Positions 1 through 5,419 of a stretch of 5,807 bases of DNA are shown in pieces. The first letter of the stretch is position 1. Every line of letters begins with the position of its first letter. Made by a program: the position numbers and the translations under genes. The stretch is from UBA9715 sp045629845 (lineage in GTDB: Bacteria; Actinomycetota; Coriobacteriia; Coriobacteriales; Eggerthellaceae), in contig JAZQRZ010000011.1 of NCBI GenBank assembly GCA_045629845.1, positions 1 to 5,807 on the forward strand, given 5' to 3'. The notes under the pieces are model-generated. The model ran no database searches and was not told where the DNA came from. It worked only from the letters and a program-made list of their open reading frames with translations.

Positions 1-84
1 GCCATTTGCATGTACATTTCGTCATTCATGCGCATCATTATAAGTGGAACGCAATCCTTGTTCCTGTTCCTTCTGGAAATCATC

Positions 85-90
85 TATACT
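85..90 (+). promoter_or_regulatory. Candidate -10 element for tRNA-Ser
   Basis: TATACT at 85-90 matches the TATAAT consensus at five of six positions and would place a transcription start near 97, just before the tRNA at 103. No good -35 hexamer lies 16-18 bases upstream (62-67 reads TCCTGT), so this is a tentative call. The rest of bases 1-84 holds no gene I can support. Confidence 0.4.
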
Positions 91-102
91 GTTATTTCGC
101 GC

Positions 103-190
103 GGAGGCGTGGCCGAGTGGATGAAGGCAACGGTCTTGAAAACCGTCGAGCCGCAAGGTTCCGTGGGTTCGAATCCTACCGCCTCCGCCA
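103..190 (+). tRNA. tRNA-Ser (anticodon UGA), CCA encoded
   Basis: This is a complete class II tRNA. The acceptor stem GGAGGCG (103-109) pairs with CGCCTCC (180-186), followed by discriminator G187 and encoded CCA (188-190). The D stem GCC/GGC is at 112-114 and 126-128. The anticodon stem ACGGT/ACCGT (130-134, 142-146) encloses loop CTTGAAA with anticodon TGA at 137-139. A 16-base variable arm (147-162), typical of serine tRNAs, precedes the T arm, whose loop is TTCGAAT (168-174). It reads UCA and probably other UCN codons. No terminator lies between it and the aminotransferase gene 42 bases downstream, so the two may share a transcript. Confidence 0.97.
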
Positions 191-232
191 GTTTTATATC
201 GCCTATTCAGGCAAACAAACAACGGAGTCACT

Positions 233-1090
233 ATGAAAAGCATTGCGTATTACAACGGGGAAACTGGCGCGCCGGAAGAATTAAAGGTGCCGTTTAATGA
301 TCGTTCGCACTTTTTTGGCGATGGCGTGTACGACGCCGCCATGGGCGCAAACGGCAAGGTTTTCCTTCTGGAAGAACATTTAGATCGCTTCTATTCTTCA
401 GCAGCTGCCTTCCGCATTAACGTGCCGATGGAACGCGAAGAGCTGGCAACGCTTCTGACCGATCTGTTGGCTCAGGTCGACGGGCCTTCGCAGTTCGTAT
501 ATTGGCAAGTCACACGCGGTGCTTCGGGTGATCGCAGTCACGTATTTGACCCCAACGAGCCAGGCATTCTGTGGGCCTTCGTAAACCAGGAAGACATGGC
601 AGACCCTCAGCAGAAGCTGAAACTTATCACGCTGCCCGACACGCGCTTCGAGCACTGCAACATCAAAACGCTGAACCTACTGCCCGCTGTTATGTATTCA
701 CAGGCAGCCGCCCAGGTTGGCGCTGACGAAGCTATTCTTCATCGCAACGGCATCGTCACGGAATGCGCGCATTCCAACGTGCTTATCTTGAAGAATGGCA
801 CGCTGTATTCGCACCCCAACGATGAATTCATTTTGCGCGGTATTGCCAAGACGCATCTTATTCGCGCAGCTTACCAGGCTTCGGTGCCCGTTATCGAGCG
901 CCCCTTCACGCTTGACGAGCTGTTCGATGCCGACGAAGTAATCGTCACCGCATCGTCGCATCTGTGCAGCATTGCTAGCGAAATCGACGGCGAGCCTGTT
1001 GGCGGCGGCGACCCAGCAACCATCCGCGCACTGCTCGACATTGTGTTCCGTGAGTACTTCGACTACTGCGACCTGCAGAAGCTGAACTAG
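233..1090 (+). CDS. dat: D-amino-acid aminotransferase (D-alanine transaminase), PLP fold type IV
   Basis: This 285-residue cytosolic enzyme is expected to exchange amino groups between D-amino acids and 2-oxo acids (D-alanine + 2-oxoglutarate to pyruvate + D-glutamate), supplying D-residues for peptidoglycan. Its length and layout match the Bacillus D-transaminase. Y33 sits in GDGVYD. TRGASGDRSHVF (94-105) carries the Arg/His pair (R101, H103) that binds the substrate carboxylate in this family. K145 in CNIKTLNLL is the expected PLP Schiff-base lysine. E177 in TECAHSN should contact the pyridine nitrogen, and L201 is in LRGI. These features favour D-transaminase over branched-chain aminotransferase or aminodeoxychorismate lyase. 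The ATG is preceded by GGAG at 224-227 with a 5-base spacer. One oddity is that the small/Ser stretch after E177 (GSSS in Bacillus) is replaced by C178-A179-H180-S181. The gene follows tRNA-Ser directly and has no clear terminator of its own. Confidence 0.9.
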   Translation: MKSIAYYNGETGAPEELKVPFNDRSHFFGDGVYDAAMGANGKVFLLEEHLDRFYSSAAAFRINVPMEREELATLLTDLLAQVDGPSQFVYWQVTRGASGDRSHVFDPNEPGILWAFVNQEDMADPQQKLKLITLPDTRFEHCNIKTLNLLPAVMYSQAAAQVGADEAILHRNGIVTECAHSNVLILKNGTLYSHPNDEFILRGIAKTHLIRAAYQASVPVIERPFTLDELFDADEVIVTASSHLCSIASEIDGEPVGGGDPATIRALLDIVFREYFDYCDLQKLN

Positions 1091-1100
1091 CGCACCGCGC

Positions 1101-1175
1101 CAACGACCGACTTTGCAACTAACGCAATAAGCTCGTCATTTGAACATTCCGTGAGCACTGTCACAAAGGTCGTTG
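1101..1175 (+). repeat. Long-range inverted repeat running into the tRNA-Arg promoter
   Basis: CAACGACC at 1101-1108 is the exact reverse complement of GGTCGTTG at 1168-1175. Pairing continues as TTTG (1112-1115) with CAAA (1164-1167) after a 3-base bulge, giving about 12 paired bases around a 48-base loop. The right arm overlaps the first three bases of the tRNA-Arg -35 box. It could fold at the end of dat mRNA, but no U-tract follows, so it is not a standard terminator. Its function is unknown. Confidence 0.4.
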
Positions 1176-1201
1176 ACACACGCTAGGCTGCGTGCTTAAA
1201 T
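1173..1201 (+). promoter_or_regulatory. Promoter for tRNA-Arg
   Basis: A perfect TTGACA (1173-1178) is separated by 17 bases from TTAAAT (1196-1201), which matches four of six positions of the -10 consensus. Transcription would begin near 1208, about ten bases before the tRNA. The consensus -35, ideal spacing and position directly ahead of a stable RNA gene make this the most convincing promoter in the window. Confidence 0.75.
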
Positions 1202-1217
1202 ATGCAAGCTGATTTTT

Positions 1218-1294
1218 GCGCCCTTACCTCAGCTGGATAGAGGACCTGACTACGAATCAGGGCGTCGTAGGTTCGAATCCTACAGGGCGCGCCA
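1218..1294 (+). tRNA. tRNA-Arg (anticodon ACG), CCA encoded
   Basis: This is a complete 77-base tRNA. The acceptor GCGCCCT (1218-1224) pairs with AGGGCGC (1284-1290), followed by G1291 and encoded CCA. The D stem CCTC/GAGG is at 1227-1230 and 1240-1243. The anticodon stem CCTGA/TCAGG (1245-1249, 1257-1261) encloses loop CTACGAA with anticodon ACG at 1252-1254; the A is presumably deaminated to inosine so that CGU, CGC and CGA are read. The T stem GTAGG/CCTAC flanks loop TTCGAAT. It has its own promoter upstream and a terminator downstream, so it is a single-gene unit. Confidence 0.97.
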
Positions 1295-1303
1295 CGCAAT
1301 CCC

Positions 1304-1329
1304 AAGCCGTTCTAAGAACGGCTTTTTTT
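1304..1329 (+). terminator. Intrinsic terminator of tRNA-Arg
   Basis: AAGCCGTTCT (1304-1313) is complementary to AGAACGGCTT (1315-1324). In practice the stem is about eight base pairs with a small loop around CTAAG, and a run of seven T (1323-1329) follows. It lies ten bases after the tRNA CCA end and should separate tRNA-Arg transcription from citrate synthase. Confidence 0.9.
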
Positions 1330-1348
1330 ATAACGTGGAAACAGATAC

Positions 1349-1387
1349 GACCTTTCAATAGGTCAAACTATTCCGCAAAACGGAATA
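1349..1387 (+). promoter_or_regulatory. Two adjacent dyad repeats upstream of citrate synthase (possible operators or leader hairpins)
   Basis: GACCT-N6-AGGTC (1349-1364) is followed by TATTCCG-N5-CGGAATA (1369-1387), both perfect. Their centres lie about 21.5 bases apart, close to two helical turns, so proteins bound to them would face the same side of the DNA. The second could also form a 7-bp RNA hairpin with a CAAAA loop. No convincing -35/-10 pair is visible between the upstream terminator and the gene, which would suit an activator-dependent promoter. That regulatory role is inference. Confidence 0.45.
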
Positions 1388-1391
1388 ACCT

Positions 1392-1459
1392 CTGTCACTA
1401 CAGGAGGCAGCATGACTGGCAAACAATTCGAACTGTATGATCAATTCACTACAGTGAAT
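1392..1459 (+). promoter_or_regulatory. Repeated TCACTACAG element and palindromes spanning the citrate synthase start
   Basis: TCACTACAG occurs at 1396-1404, overlapping the Shine-Dalgarno, and again at 1446-1454 inside the gene, exactly 50 bases apart. The first copy sits within the small dyad CTGT-N4-ACAG (1392-1403). The second is the core of a perfect palindrome, ATTCACT-AC-AGTGAAT (1444-1459), covering codons 11-16. This may be an operator pair or translational control; chance is also possible because one copy is coding. Confidence 0.35.
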
Positions 1460-2758
1460 ACCGTTGACCAGGACTTTTACAAGCGTTTCGACGTAAAGCG
1501 CGGTCTGCGCAACAACGACGGCACGGGCGTTCTGGCTGGCGTCACCAACATTTCCAACGTACATGGCTACGTCATTTCCGATGGCGTGAAAATGCCCGAC
1601 GAAGGTTCGTTGCAGCTGCGCGGCTACGAACTGTACGACCTGCTGGGAACTCCGCAAGACAACCGCCGTTTCCGCTATGAAGAAATTGCCTACCTGCTGC
1701 TTTTGGGCCACTTGCCCACGCTCCAGCAGCTTGATGAATTCATCGCACTTATCGACGAGCAGCGCGAACTGCCCGAAGGCTTTACGGCGTCCATGATTTT
1801 GCGCGACACGCCCAACAACATCATGAACACGCTGGCGCGCACCATCATTTCGCTGTATGCACATGACCCCGAAGCTGAAAGTCGCACCGCCGACCACGAG
1901 ATTCGCACCGCTATCTCGCTGATTTCGCGTCTGCCGCGCATCATGGTGTTTTCGTACTACGCGAAAGAAGCACGCTTCAACCGCGGCAGCATGATTATGC
2001 ACCCATTCATTCCTGGTCAGTCCACGGCCGAAACCATCCTTTCGATGCTGCGCCCCGACCGTCAGTTCACCGAAGCTGAAGCGCGCATGCTCGACATCAT
2101 GCTGTGCATTCACGCAGAGCACGGCGGCGGTAACAACTCCACGTTCACCACGCGCGTACTCACCTCGTCCGATACCGACGCCTACGCCACGTATGCAGCT
2201 GCTATCGGCTCGTTGAAGGGCAGCCGTCACGGTGGCGCCAACCACAAGATTCGCGCCATGCAGGCCGAGGCCAAGTGCGAAATCGATGACTGGGATAACG
2301 ATGACGAAGTCGCTGAATACCTGACGCGCATCGTAAACAAGCAAGCGTTTGACCACACGGGTCTTATTTACGGCATGGGCCACGCGGTATATACGAAGTC
2401 CGACCCGCGTGCTGTCATTTGCAAGCAGTTTGCTCGCGAGCTAGCTGAAGGTTCAGAATACGAACGCGAATTCCGTCTGCTGGAAAGCATCGAGCGCCTT
2501 TCGCCCGCTGTACTTCGCGACGTTAAGGGCACGAAGAAGGATGTTTGTGCAAACGTCGACATGTATTCGGGTCTGGTGTATACAATTCTCGGTATTCCAG
2601 AAGATCTGTTCACGCCGCTGTTCGCCTGCGCACGCATGGCTGGCTGGGCAGCACACCGTTTCGAAGAAATCGTCGCGGGCAAGCGCATCATTCGCCCTGC
2701 GTACAAGGCTACGTTCAACGGCATCAAGGAATACATTCCTATCGAAGAACGCCACTAA
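1412..2758 (+). CDS. gltA: Citrate synthase
   Basis: This 448-residue cytosolic enzyme condenses oxaloacetate and acetyl-CoA into citrate and CoA, opening the oxidative branch toward 2-oxoglutarate and glutamate. H273 in SRHGGAN, H324 in GMGHAVY and D383 in DMYSG correspond to the family's catalytic His-His-Asp triad. H237 in AEHGGGNN matches the oxaloacetate-binding His, and SDPRA at 330-334 matches the conserved substrate/CoA region. GHAV resembles animal and clostridial enzymes rather than the GHRV of E. coli. Length is near normal and the C-terminus runs through RIIRPAYK. The ATG has AGGAGG at 1402-1407 with a rather short 4-base spacer. The gene is monocistronic: the tRNA-Arg terminator lies before it and a 15-bp hairpin after it. 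The leader carries several dyad repeats that may regulate it. A 2-methylcitrate synthase is less likely because no methylcitrate-cycle genes are nearby, but the sequence alone does not exclude it. Confidence 0.93.
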   Translation: MTGKQFELYDQFTTVNTVDQDFYKRFDVKRGLRNNDGTGVLAGVTNISNVHGYVISDGVKMPDEGSLQLRGYELYDLLGTPQDNRRFRYEEIAYLLLLGHLPTLQQLDEFIALIDEQRELPEGFTASMILRDTPNNIMNTLARTIISLYAHDPEAESRTADHEIRTAISLISRLPRIMVFSYYAKEARFNRGSMIMHPFIPGQSTAETILSMLRPDRQFTEAEARMLDIMLCIHAEHGGGNNSTFTTRVLTSSDTDAYATYAAAIGSLKGSRHGGANHKIRAMQAEAKCEIDDWDNDDEVAEYLTRIVNKQAFDHTGLIYGMGHAVYTKSDPRAVICKQFARELAEGSEYEREFRLLESIERLSPAVLRDVKGTKKDVCANVDMYSGLVYTILGIPEDLFTPLFACARMAGWAAHRFEEIVAGKRIIRPAYKATFNGIKEYIPIEERH

Positions 2759-2790
2759 AATATGGAAAGGGCTAGGCCCTTTCCATATTT
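2758..2790. terminator. Bidirectional terminator between convergent citrate synthase and Rrf2 genes
   Basis: A perfect 15-bp stem (2758-2772 with 2776-2790) encloses a 3-base TAG loop. The stem begins at the last base of the citrate synthase TAA. Both outer ends are A/T-rich (AAATAT and ATATTT), giving a short U-rich tail in either direction, somewhat better for minus-strand transcripts (ATATTTT). It can serve both convergent genes. Confidence 0.8.
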
Positions 2791-2802
2791 CATGATTGCT
2801 TG

Positions 2803-2832
2803 ATAGTTGTTTAGCGACTAATTGACAACTAT
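2803..2832 (-). repeat. Second hairpin at the 3' end of the Rrf2 gene
   Basis: ATAGTTGT (2803-2810) is the exact reverse complement of ACAACTAT (2825-2832), whose last base is part of the regulator's stop codon. A smaller TAG/CTA pairing (2812-2820) can nest within. No U-tract follows in either direction, so it looks like an mRNA 3'-end stability or processing hairpin backed up by the stronger terminator 12 bases further on. Function is inferred. Confidence 0.45.
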
Positions 2833-3308
2833 TACTTCGCTTTTGCACGCAAACGAGCAGCTTCGGCCTCAAATGCATCAGCCATAATCTGGTCGACCGA
2901 GCTCTCGTCTTTAAGCGCATCCAAAAGGTCTTGCACGGTAATCGCAGCCAAGAATTGCTCGAAGCTTTCGCCCACCATGCCATGCAGAATACGCACAGCT
3001 GCAGCAGTGTCGCTAGCCTTGCGCCCCTTCTTCATCGGCTGGCGCACATGTTTCAAATCACTATCGAAAGCATTCAGGATTTCACCAACGTTAATTTCAG
3101 AAGGATCCTTCGCCAGGACATAGCCGCCGTTCTTGCCAGGGCGCGCCTTAATAAGCCCTGCATTGCGCAATCGCAATGCTAATTGAATAAGATAGTCGCG
3201 AGGAACCGACATCTCTTCGGAGATCTCGCGCGAGGAACACGTGGTTCCCTTCACTGCAAGATACATGATTGCACGTACGCCGTAATCGATCGATGCTTTC
3301 AGCTTCAT
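2832..3308 (-). CDS. Rrf2-family transcriptional regulator lacking the iron-sulfur cysteine cluster
   Basis: This is a 158-residue DNA-binding protein. The N-terminus MKLKASIDYGVRAIMYLA is typical of Rrf2/IscR proteins. A winged helix-turn-helix follows: helices around residues 25-50 (SREISEEMSVPRDYLIQ) and the wing GKNGGYVLAKDPSEI at 58-72. The 90-105 region, where IscR or NsrR carry three cluster cysteines, has none; the only cysteine is C24. It therefore probably does not bind an Fe-S cluster and may respond to a small molecule or partner protein, as CymR does. The ATG at 3308 is chosen because homologues start there and AAAGG lies 7 bases upstream (3316-3320, read on the minus strand). 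A GTG at 3353 would add 15 unconserved residues. It is divergent from the NhaC-type gene, an arrangement common for local and self regulation. The target and signal are unknown. Confidence 0.88.
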   Translation of the reverse strand: MKLKASIDYGVRAIMYLAVKGTTCSSREISEEMSVPRDYLIQLALRLRNAGLIKARPGKNGGYVLAKDPSEINVGEILNAFDSDLKHVRQPMKKGRKASDTAAAVRILHGMVGESFEQFLAAITVQDLLDALKDESSVDQIMADAFEAEAARLRAKAK

Positions 3309-3346
3309 ACAGTAACCTTTCACCCGCTGACCAGCTAACTTTTTAC

Positions 3347-3401
3347 CTGTCACTCGAGCGCTACAGAAACCGTGACAAGAAACGTGCCAAAACTGTCACT
3401 A
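3347..3401. promoter_or_regulatory. TGTCAC motif cluster upstream of the Rrf2 gene (candidate operators)
   Basis: CTGTCACT occurs at 3347-3354 and 3393-3400, with an inverted TGTCAC (GTGACA) at 3372-3377 between them. The last two form GTGACA-N16-TGTCAC. CTGTCAC also appears upstream of tRNA-Arg (1158-1164) and, as CTGTCACTA, in the citrate synthase leader (1392-1400). The position between divergent genes fits an autoregulatory operator, but the spacing is not that of a known Rrf2 site. Function is inferred. I found no confident promoter for the Rrf2 gene itself. Confidence 0.35.
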
Positions 3402-3480
3402 TCTCTTACCAATATTGTCCGCTTACGATACAAAAGATTCAAGCCTTATCAAGCCCTTTAGGCCGATTCGATGCCGAGTT

Positions 3481-3512
3481 GTCGATTTTCGACCAAAAAT
3501 GTCAGCTATAAT
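3481..3512 (+). promoter_or_regulatory. Promoter of the NhaC-type gene with an overlapping inverted repeat
   Basis: A perfect TATAAT lies at 3507-3512, with a likely start near 3519 and a leader of about 37 bases. No good -35 sits at the right distance (3484-3489 is GATTTT). Instead, the perfect dyad GTCGA-TTT-TCGAC (3481-3493) occupies that position. A consensus -10 with a poor -35 covered by a dyad suggests an activator or repressor site there. The -10 is firm; the operator role is inferred. Confidence 0.5.
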
Positions 3513-3555
3513 AGGCGCGCATTTTTAGCTAGTAAGCTGCAAGGAGGAGATAAAG

Positions 3556-5148
3556 TTGGAATTCGTCGGCACATTCTGGGCGCTTGTTCCGCCCATTGTC
3601 GCCATCGTTTTGGCACTCATTACCAAAGAAACGTTCAGTTCGCTGTTCGTGGGTATTCTGGTAGGTGCGCTGCTGCTGGCACTGCAGTCGGGCGACCTGC
3701 TGAACATTGTTAACTATATGATTCTGGGTCAGGTAGGTGAAGGTGAAGACGCTGCAGGTGTCGGCTTTATCACCGCCATCAGCGACCCCTGGAATGCCGG
3801 CATCTTTATATTCCTCGTTATGCTGGGCATCATGGTAGCGCTCGTAAACATCGCAGGCGGCTCGGTTGCCTTCGGTCGTTGGGCTGCTGCGCACATCAAG
3901 TCGCGCATTGGTGCCATGATTGCCACCTTTATCCTGGGTGTTCTTATCTTCATCGACGACTATTTCAACTGCCTGACGGTTGGCGCTGTTATGCGCCCCG
4001 TCACCGACGCTGAAAAGATTTCGCGCGCGAAGCTTAGCTACATCATCGACGCAACCGCAGCTCCTATCTGCATGATTGCTCCTATTTCTTCCTGGGCAGC
4101 CGCTGTATCCGCCACTGCAAGCGACCTTGATACGGGTGTCACGGGCATTCAGCTGTTCATCCAGGCTATCCCCTACAACTTCTACTCACTGCTGACCATC
4201 GTGTTTATCGTTGCGATTTGCATCATGGGCTTCGATTACGGCCCTATGGCAAAGGCTGAACTTGCTGCTTATCGCGATGGCGAACTTGGCTCGCTTGGCA
4301 ATGAAGAGCCTGTCGACAAGGACAAGGCCTCGCTGCTTGACCTGCTGCTTCCCATCATCGTGCTTATCGTATGCTGCGTTATCGGCATGCTGTACGTGGG
4401 CGGCTTCTGGGATCCCGAGGCTGAAGGCTTCAACGATGTCATGATTGCTTTCGGCAACACCGATGCTTCTGTTGGTCTGCCGTGGGGCTCGTTGATTGCT
4501 GTTGTGCTTTCCTTTATCTACCTGCTGTGCCGCCGCGTTGTTACCTTCAAGGAAGCTACTGGTTGTTACGTTGAAGGCTTCAAGGCCATGGTTCCGGCCA
4601 TGCTTATCCTGACCTTCGCTCTTACGCTGAAGCTGGCTACGTCCGCACTTGGCGCCGACGTCTTCGTGCACGACGCACTGGCAGGTTCCGCTGACGGCCT
4701 GTACTCTATGCTGCCGGCTATCATCTTCCTGGTTGCACTGTTCCTGGCCTTCTCGACGGGCACCAGCTGGGGCACCTTCGGCATCCTGATTCCTATCGTT
4801 GTTGCCGTATTTGACCCCACCTCCACGCTGCTGACCATTGGTATCTCCGCTTGCTTGGCTGGCGCTGTTTGTGGCGACCACATCTCGCCTATTTCAGACA
4901 CCACCATCATGGCGTCGGCTGGCGCAAACGTGAACCACATCGAACACGTTTCGACGCAGGTCCCTTACGCACTTACCGTGGCTGCAATCGCGTTTGTCTG
5001 CTTCATCATTGCTGGCTTCGTGCAGAACGCCTTCATCTGCCTGGGCATTGGCGTTGTGCTTGTTGTCGTTGCGCTTATAGTGTTGCGCAACACGCTTGGC
5101 AAGCAGTCCATCGAAGATCGCAAGGCTTTCGAAGCTGCTGCAGAATAA
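3556..5148 (+). CDS. nhaC: NhaC-family Na+/H+ antiporter (cation or organic acid antiporter)
   Basis: This 530-residue inner-membrane transporter has about 11-14 hydrophobic segments. Polar family signatures include FIDDYFNCLTVGAVMRP (132-148), IDATAAPICMIAPISSW (164-180), GTSWGTFGILIPI (402-414) and CGDHISPISDTT (439-450), containing the acidic and polar residues (D134, D135, D441, D448) likely to act in ion binding. Members usually exchange Na+ for H+, though relatives such as MleN couple this to malate/lactate exchange and Tet(35) affects drug export, so the substrate is not settled. A soluble, charged loop lies near 231-260. The TTG start is supported by AAGGAGG (3541-3547) eight bases upstream and by hydrophobic sequence beginning immediately. 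It has its own promoter and a strong terminator, so it is probably monocistronic. The divergent Rrf2 gene is the obvious candidate regulator. Confidence 0.9.
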   Translation: MEFVGTFWALVPPIVAIVLALITKETFSSLFVGILVGALLLALQSGDLLNIVNYMILGQVGEGEDAAGVGFITAISDPWNAGIFIFLVMLGIMVALVNIAGGSVAFGRWAAAHIKSRIGAMIATFILGVLIFIDDYFNCLTVGAVMRPVTDAEKISRAKLSYIIDATAAPICMIAPISSWAAAVSATASDLDTGVTGIQLFIQAIPYNFYSLLTIVFIVAICIMGFDYGPMAKAELAAYRDGELGSLGNEEPVDKDKASLLDLLLPIIVLIVCCVIGMLYVGGFWDPEAEGFNDVMIAFGNTDASVGLPWGSLIAVVLSFIYLLCRRVVTFKEATGCYVEGFKAMVPAMLILTFALTLKLATSALGADVFVHDALAGSADGLYSMLPAIIFLVALFLAFSTGTSWGTFGILIPIVVAVFDPTSTLLTIGISACLAGAVCGDHISPISDTTIMASAGANVNHIEHVSTQVPYALTVAAIAFVCFIIAGFVQNAFICLGIGVVLVVVALIVLRNTLGKQSIEDRKAFEAAAE

Positions 5149-5171
5149 GCGACTCATTACAAGCTTCTAAT

Positions 5172-5205
5172 AGAAAGGCTCCCACTCGGGAGCCTTTCTT
5201 ATTGT
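5172..5205 (+). terminator. Intrinsic terminator of the NhaC-type gene
   Basis: A 12-bp perfect stem (5172-5183 with 5188-5199; core GGCTCCC/GGGAGCC) with the 4-base loop ACTC is followed by the T-rich TTATTGT. It lies 23 bases after the stop codon. The A-rich left flank (TAATAGAAA) may also let it act weakly on transcripts from the opposite strand. Confidence 0.88.
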
Positions 5206-5235
5206 CTCATTCCATCCCGCCAAGGCTTGTTTTGT

Positions 5236-5298
5236 ATCCCGTGGAGGCTGTTTTTGACAGAGCGACTATTTCATGGCTAAAAACAGCCTCCACGGGAT
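5236..5298. repeat. Perfect 20-bp inverted repeat with 23-base spacer, unexplained
   Basis: The left arm 5236-5255 (starting ATCCCGTGG, ending CTGTTTTT) is the exact reverse complement of the right arm 5279-5298. Each arm can also form its own small hairpin with the spacer: CTGT-N5-ACAG at 5248-5260 and GGCT-N6-AGCC at 5275-5288. CCATCCCG at 5212-5219 offers a third, competing partner for the end of the right arm and its flank (5293-5300). No U-tract follows in either direction, no clear target-site duplication flanks it, and it lies between two convergent terminators. It could be a MITE-like or REP-like element, or a structured RNA. Confidence 0.75.
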
Positions 5299-5330
5299 GG
5301 GAATATGACAAAAACGGCGGAATAAAGAAA

Positions 5331-5353
5331 CGGGAAGGGTAAAACCCTTCCCG
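5331..5353 (-). terminator. Terminator of the minus-strand symporter gene
   Basis: CGGGAAGGGT (5331-5340) pairs perfectly with ACCCTTCCCG (5344-5353) around a 3-base AAA loop; one more A-T pair extends the stem. Read on the minus strand, the hairpin is followed by TTTCTTTATT, a suitable U-rich tail. There is none in the plus direction. It lies about 70 bases beyond the symporter stop codon. Confidence 0.75.
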
Positions 5354-5387
5354 TATTCCAACTGTATGAAACCAGTTAAGCTGTTTG

Positions 5388-5419
5388 AATGTGGCAAAGG
5401 ATTAAGCCTTTGCCACATT
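5388..5419 (-). repeat. 13-bp hairpin directly after the symporter stop codon
   Basis: AATGTGGCAAAGG (5388-5400) is the exact reverse complement of CCTTTGCCACATT (5407-5419), with a 6-base loop. It begins two bases past the minus-strand stop. Without a U-tract it is more likely a 3'-end protecting or processing hairpin than a stand-alone terminator; the terminator at 5331-5353 would act after it. Confidence 0.6.

Noticed and set aside
103..1294. tRNA genes as integration sites of a mobile island
   Set aside because: No integrase gene and no repeated copy of either tRNA 3' end is present, and neighbouring genes are ordinary chromosomal functions.
1355..2383. Long open frame of 342 codons on the minus strand opposite citrate synthase
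   Set aside because: It lies antisense to a well-supported enzyme gene, its translation shows no family resemblance and low-complexity composition, and it is explained by the codon bias of the plus-strand gene.
3309..3353. Upstream GTG start extending the Rrf2 protein by 15 residues
   Set aside because: The ATG at 3308 has a well-spaced AAAGG, and the family normally begins at the MKLK-like sequence. The extension overlaps the candidate operator region.
3354..3555. Possible sodium- or lithium-sensing riboswitch ahead of the antiporter
   Set aside because: The likely transcript leader is only about 37 bases, and I could not identify a known riboswitch core. The upstream DNA looks like operator sequence rather than a folded leader.
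4186..4881. Open frame of 231 codons on the minus strand opposite the antiporter
   Set aside because: It is antisense to a clear membrane-protein gene. Its very Gln/Asn/His/Lys-rich, hydrophilic translation is the expected shadow of hydrophobic codons on the other strand.
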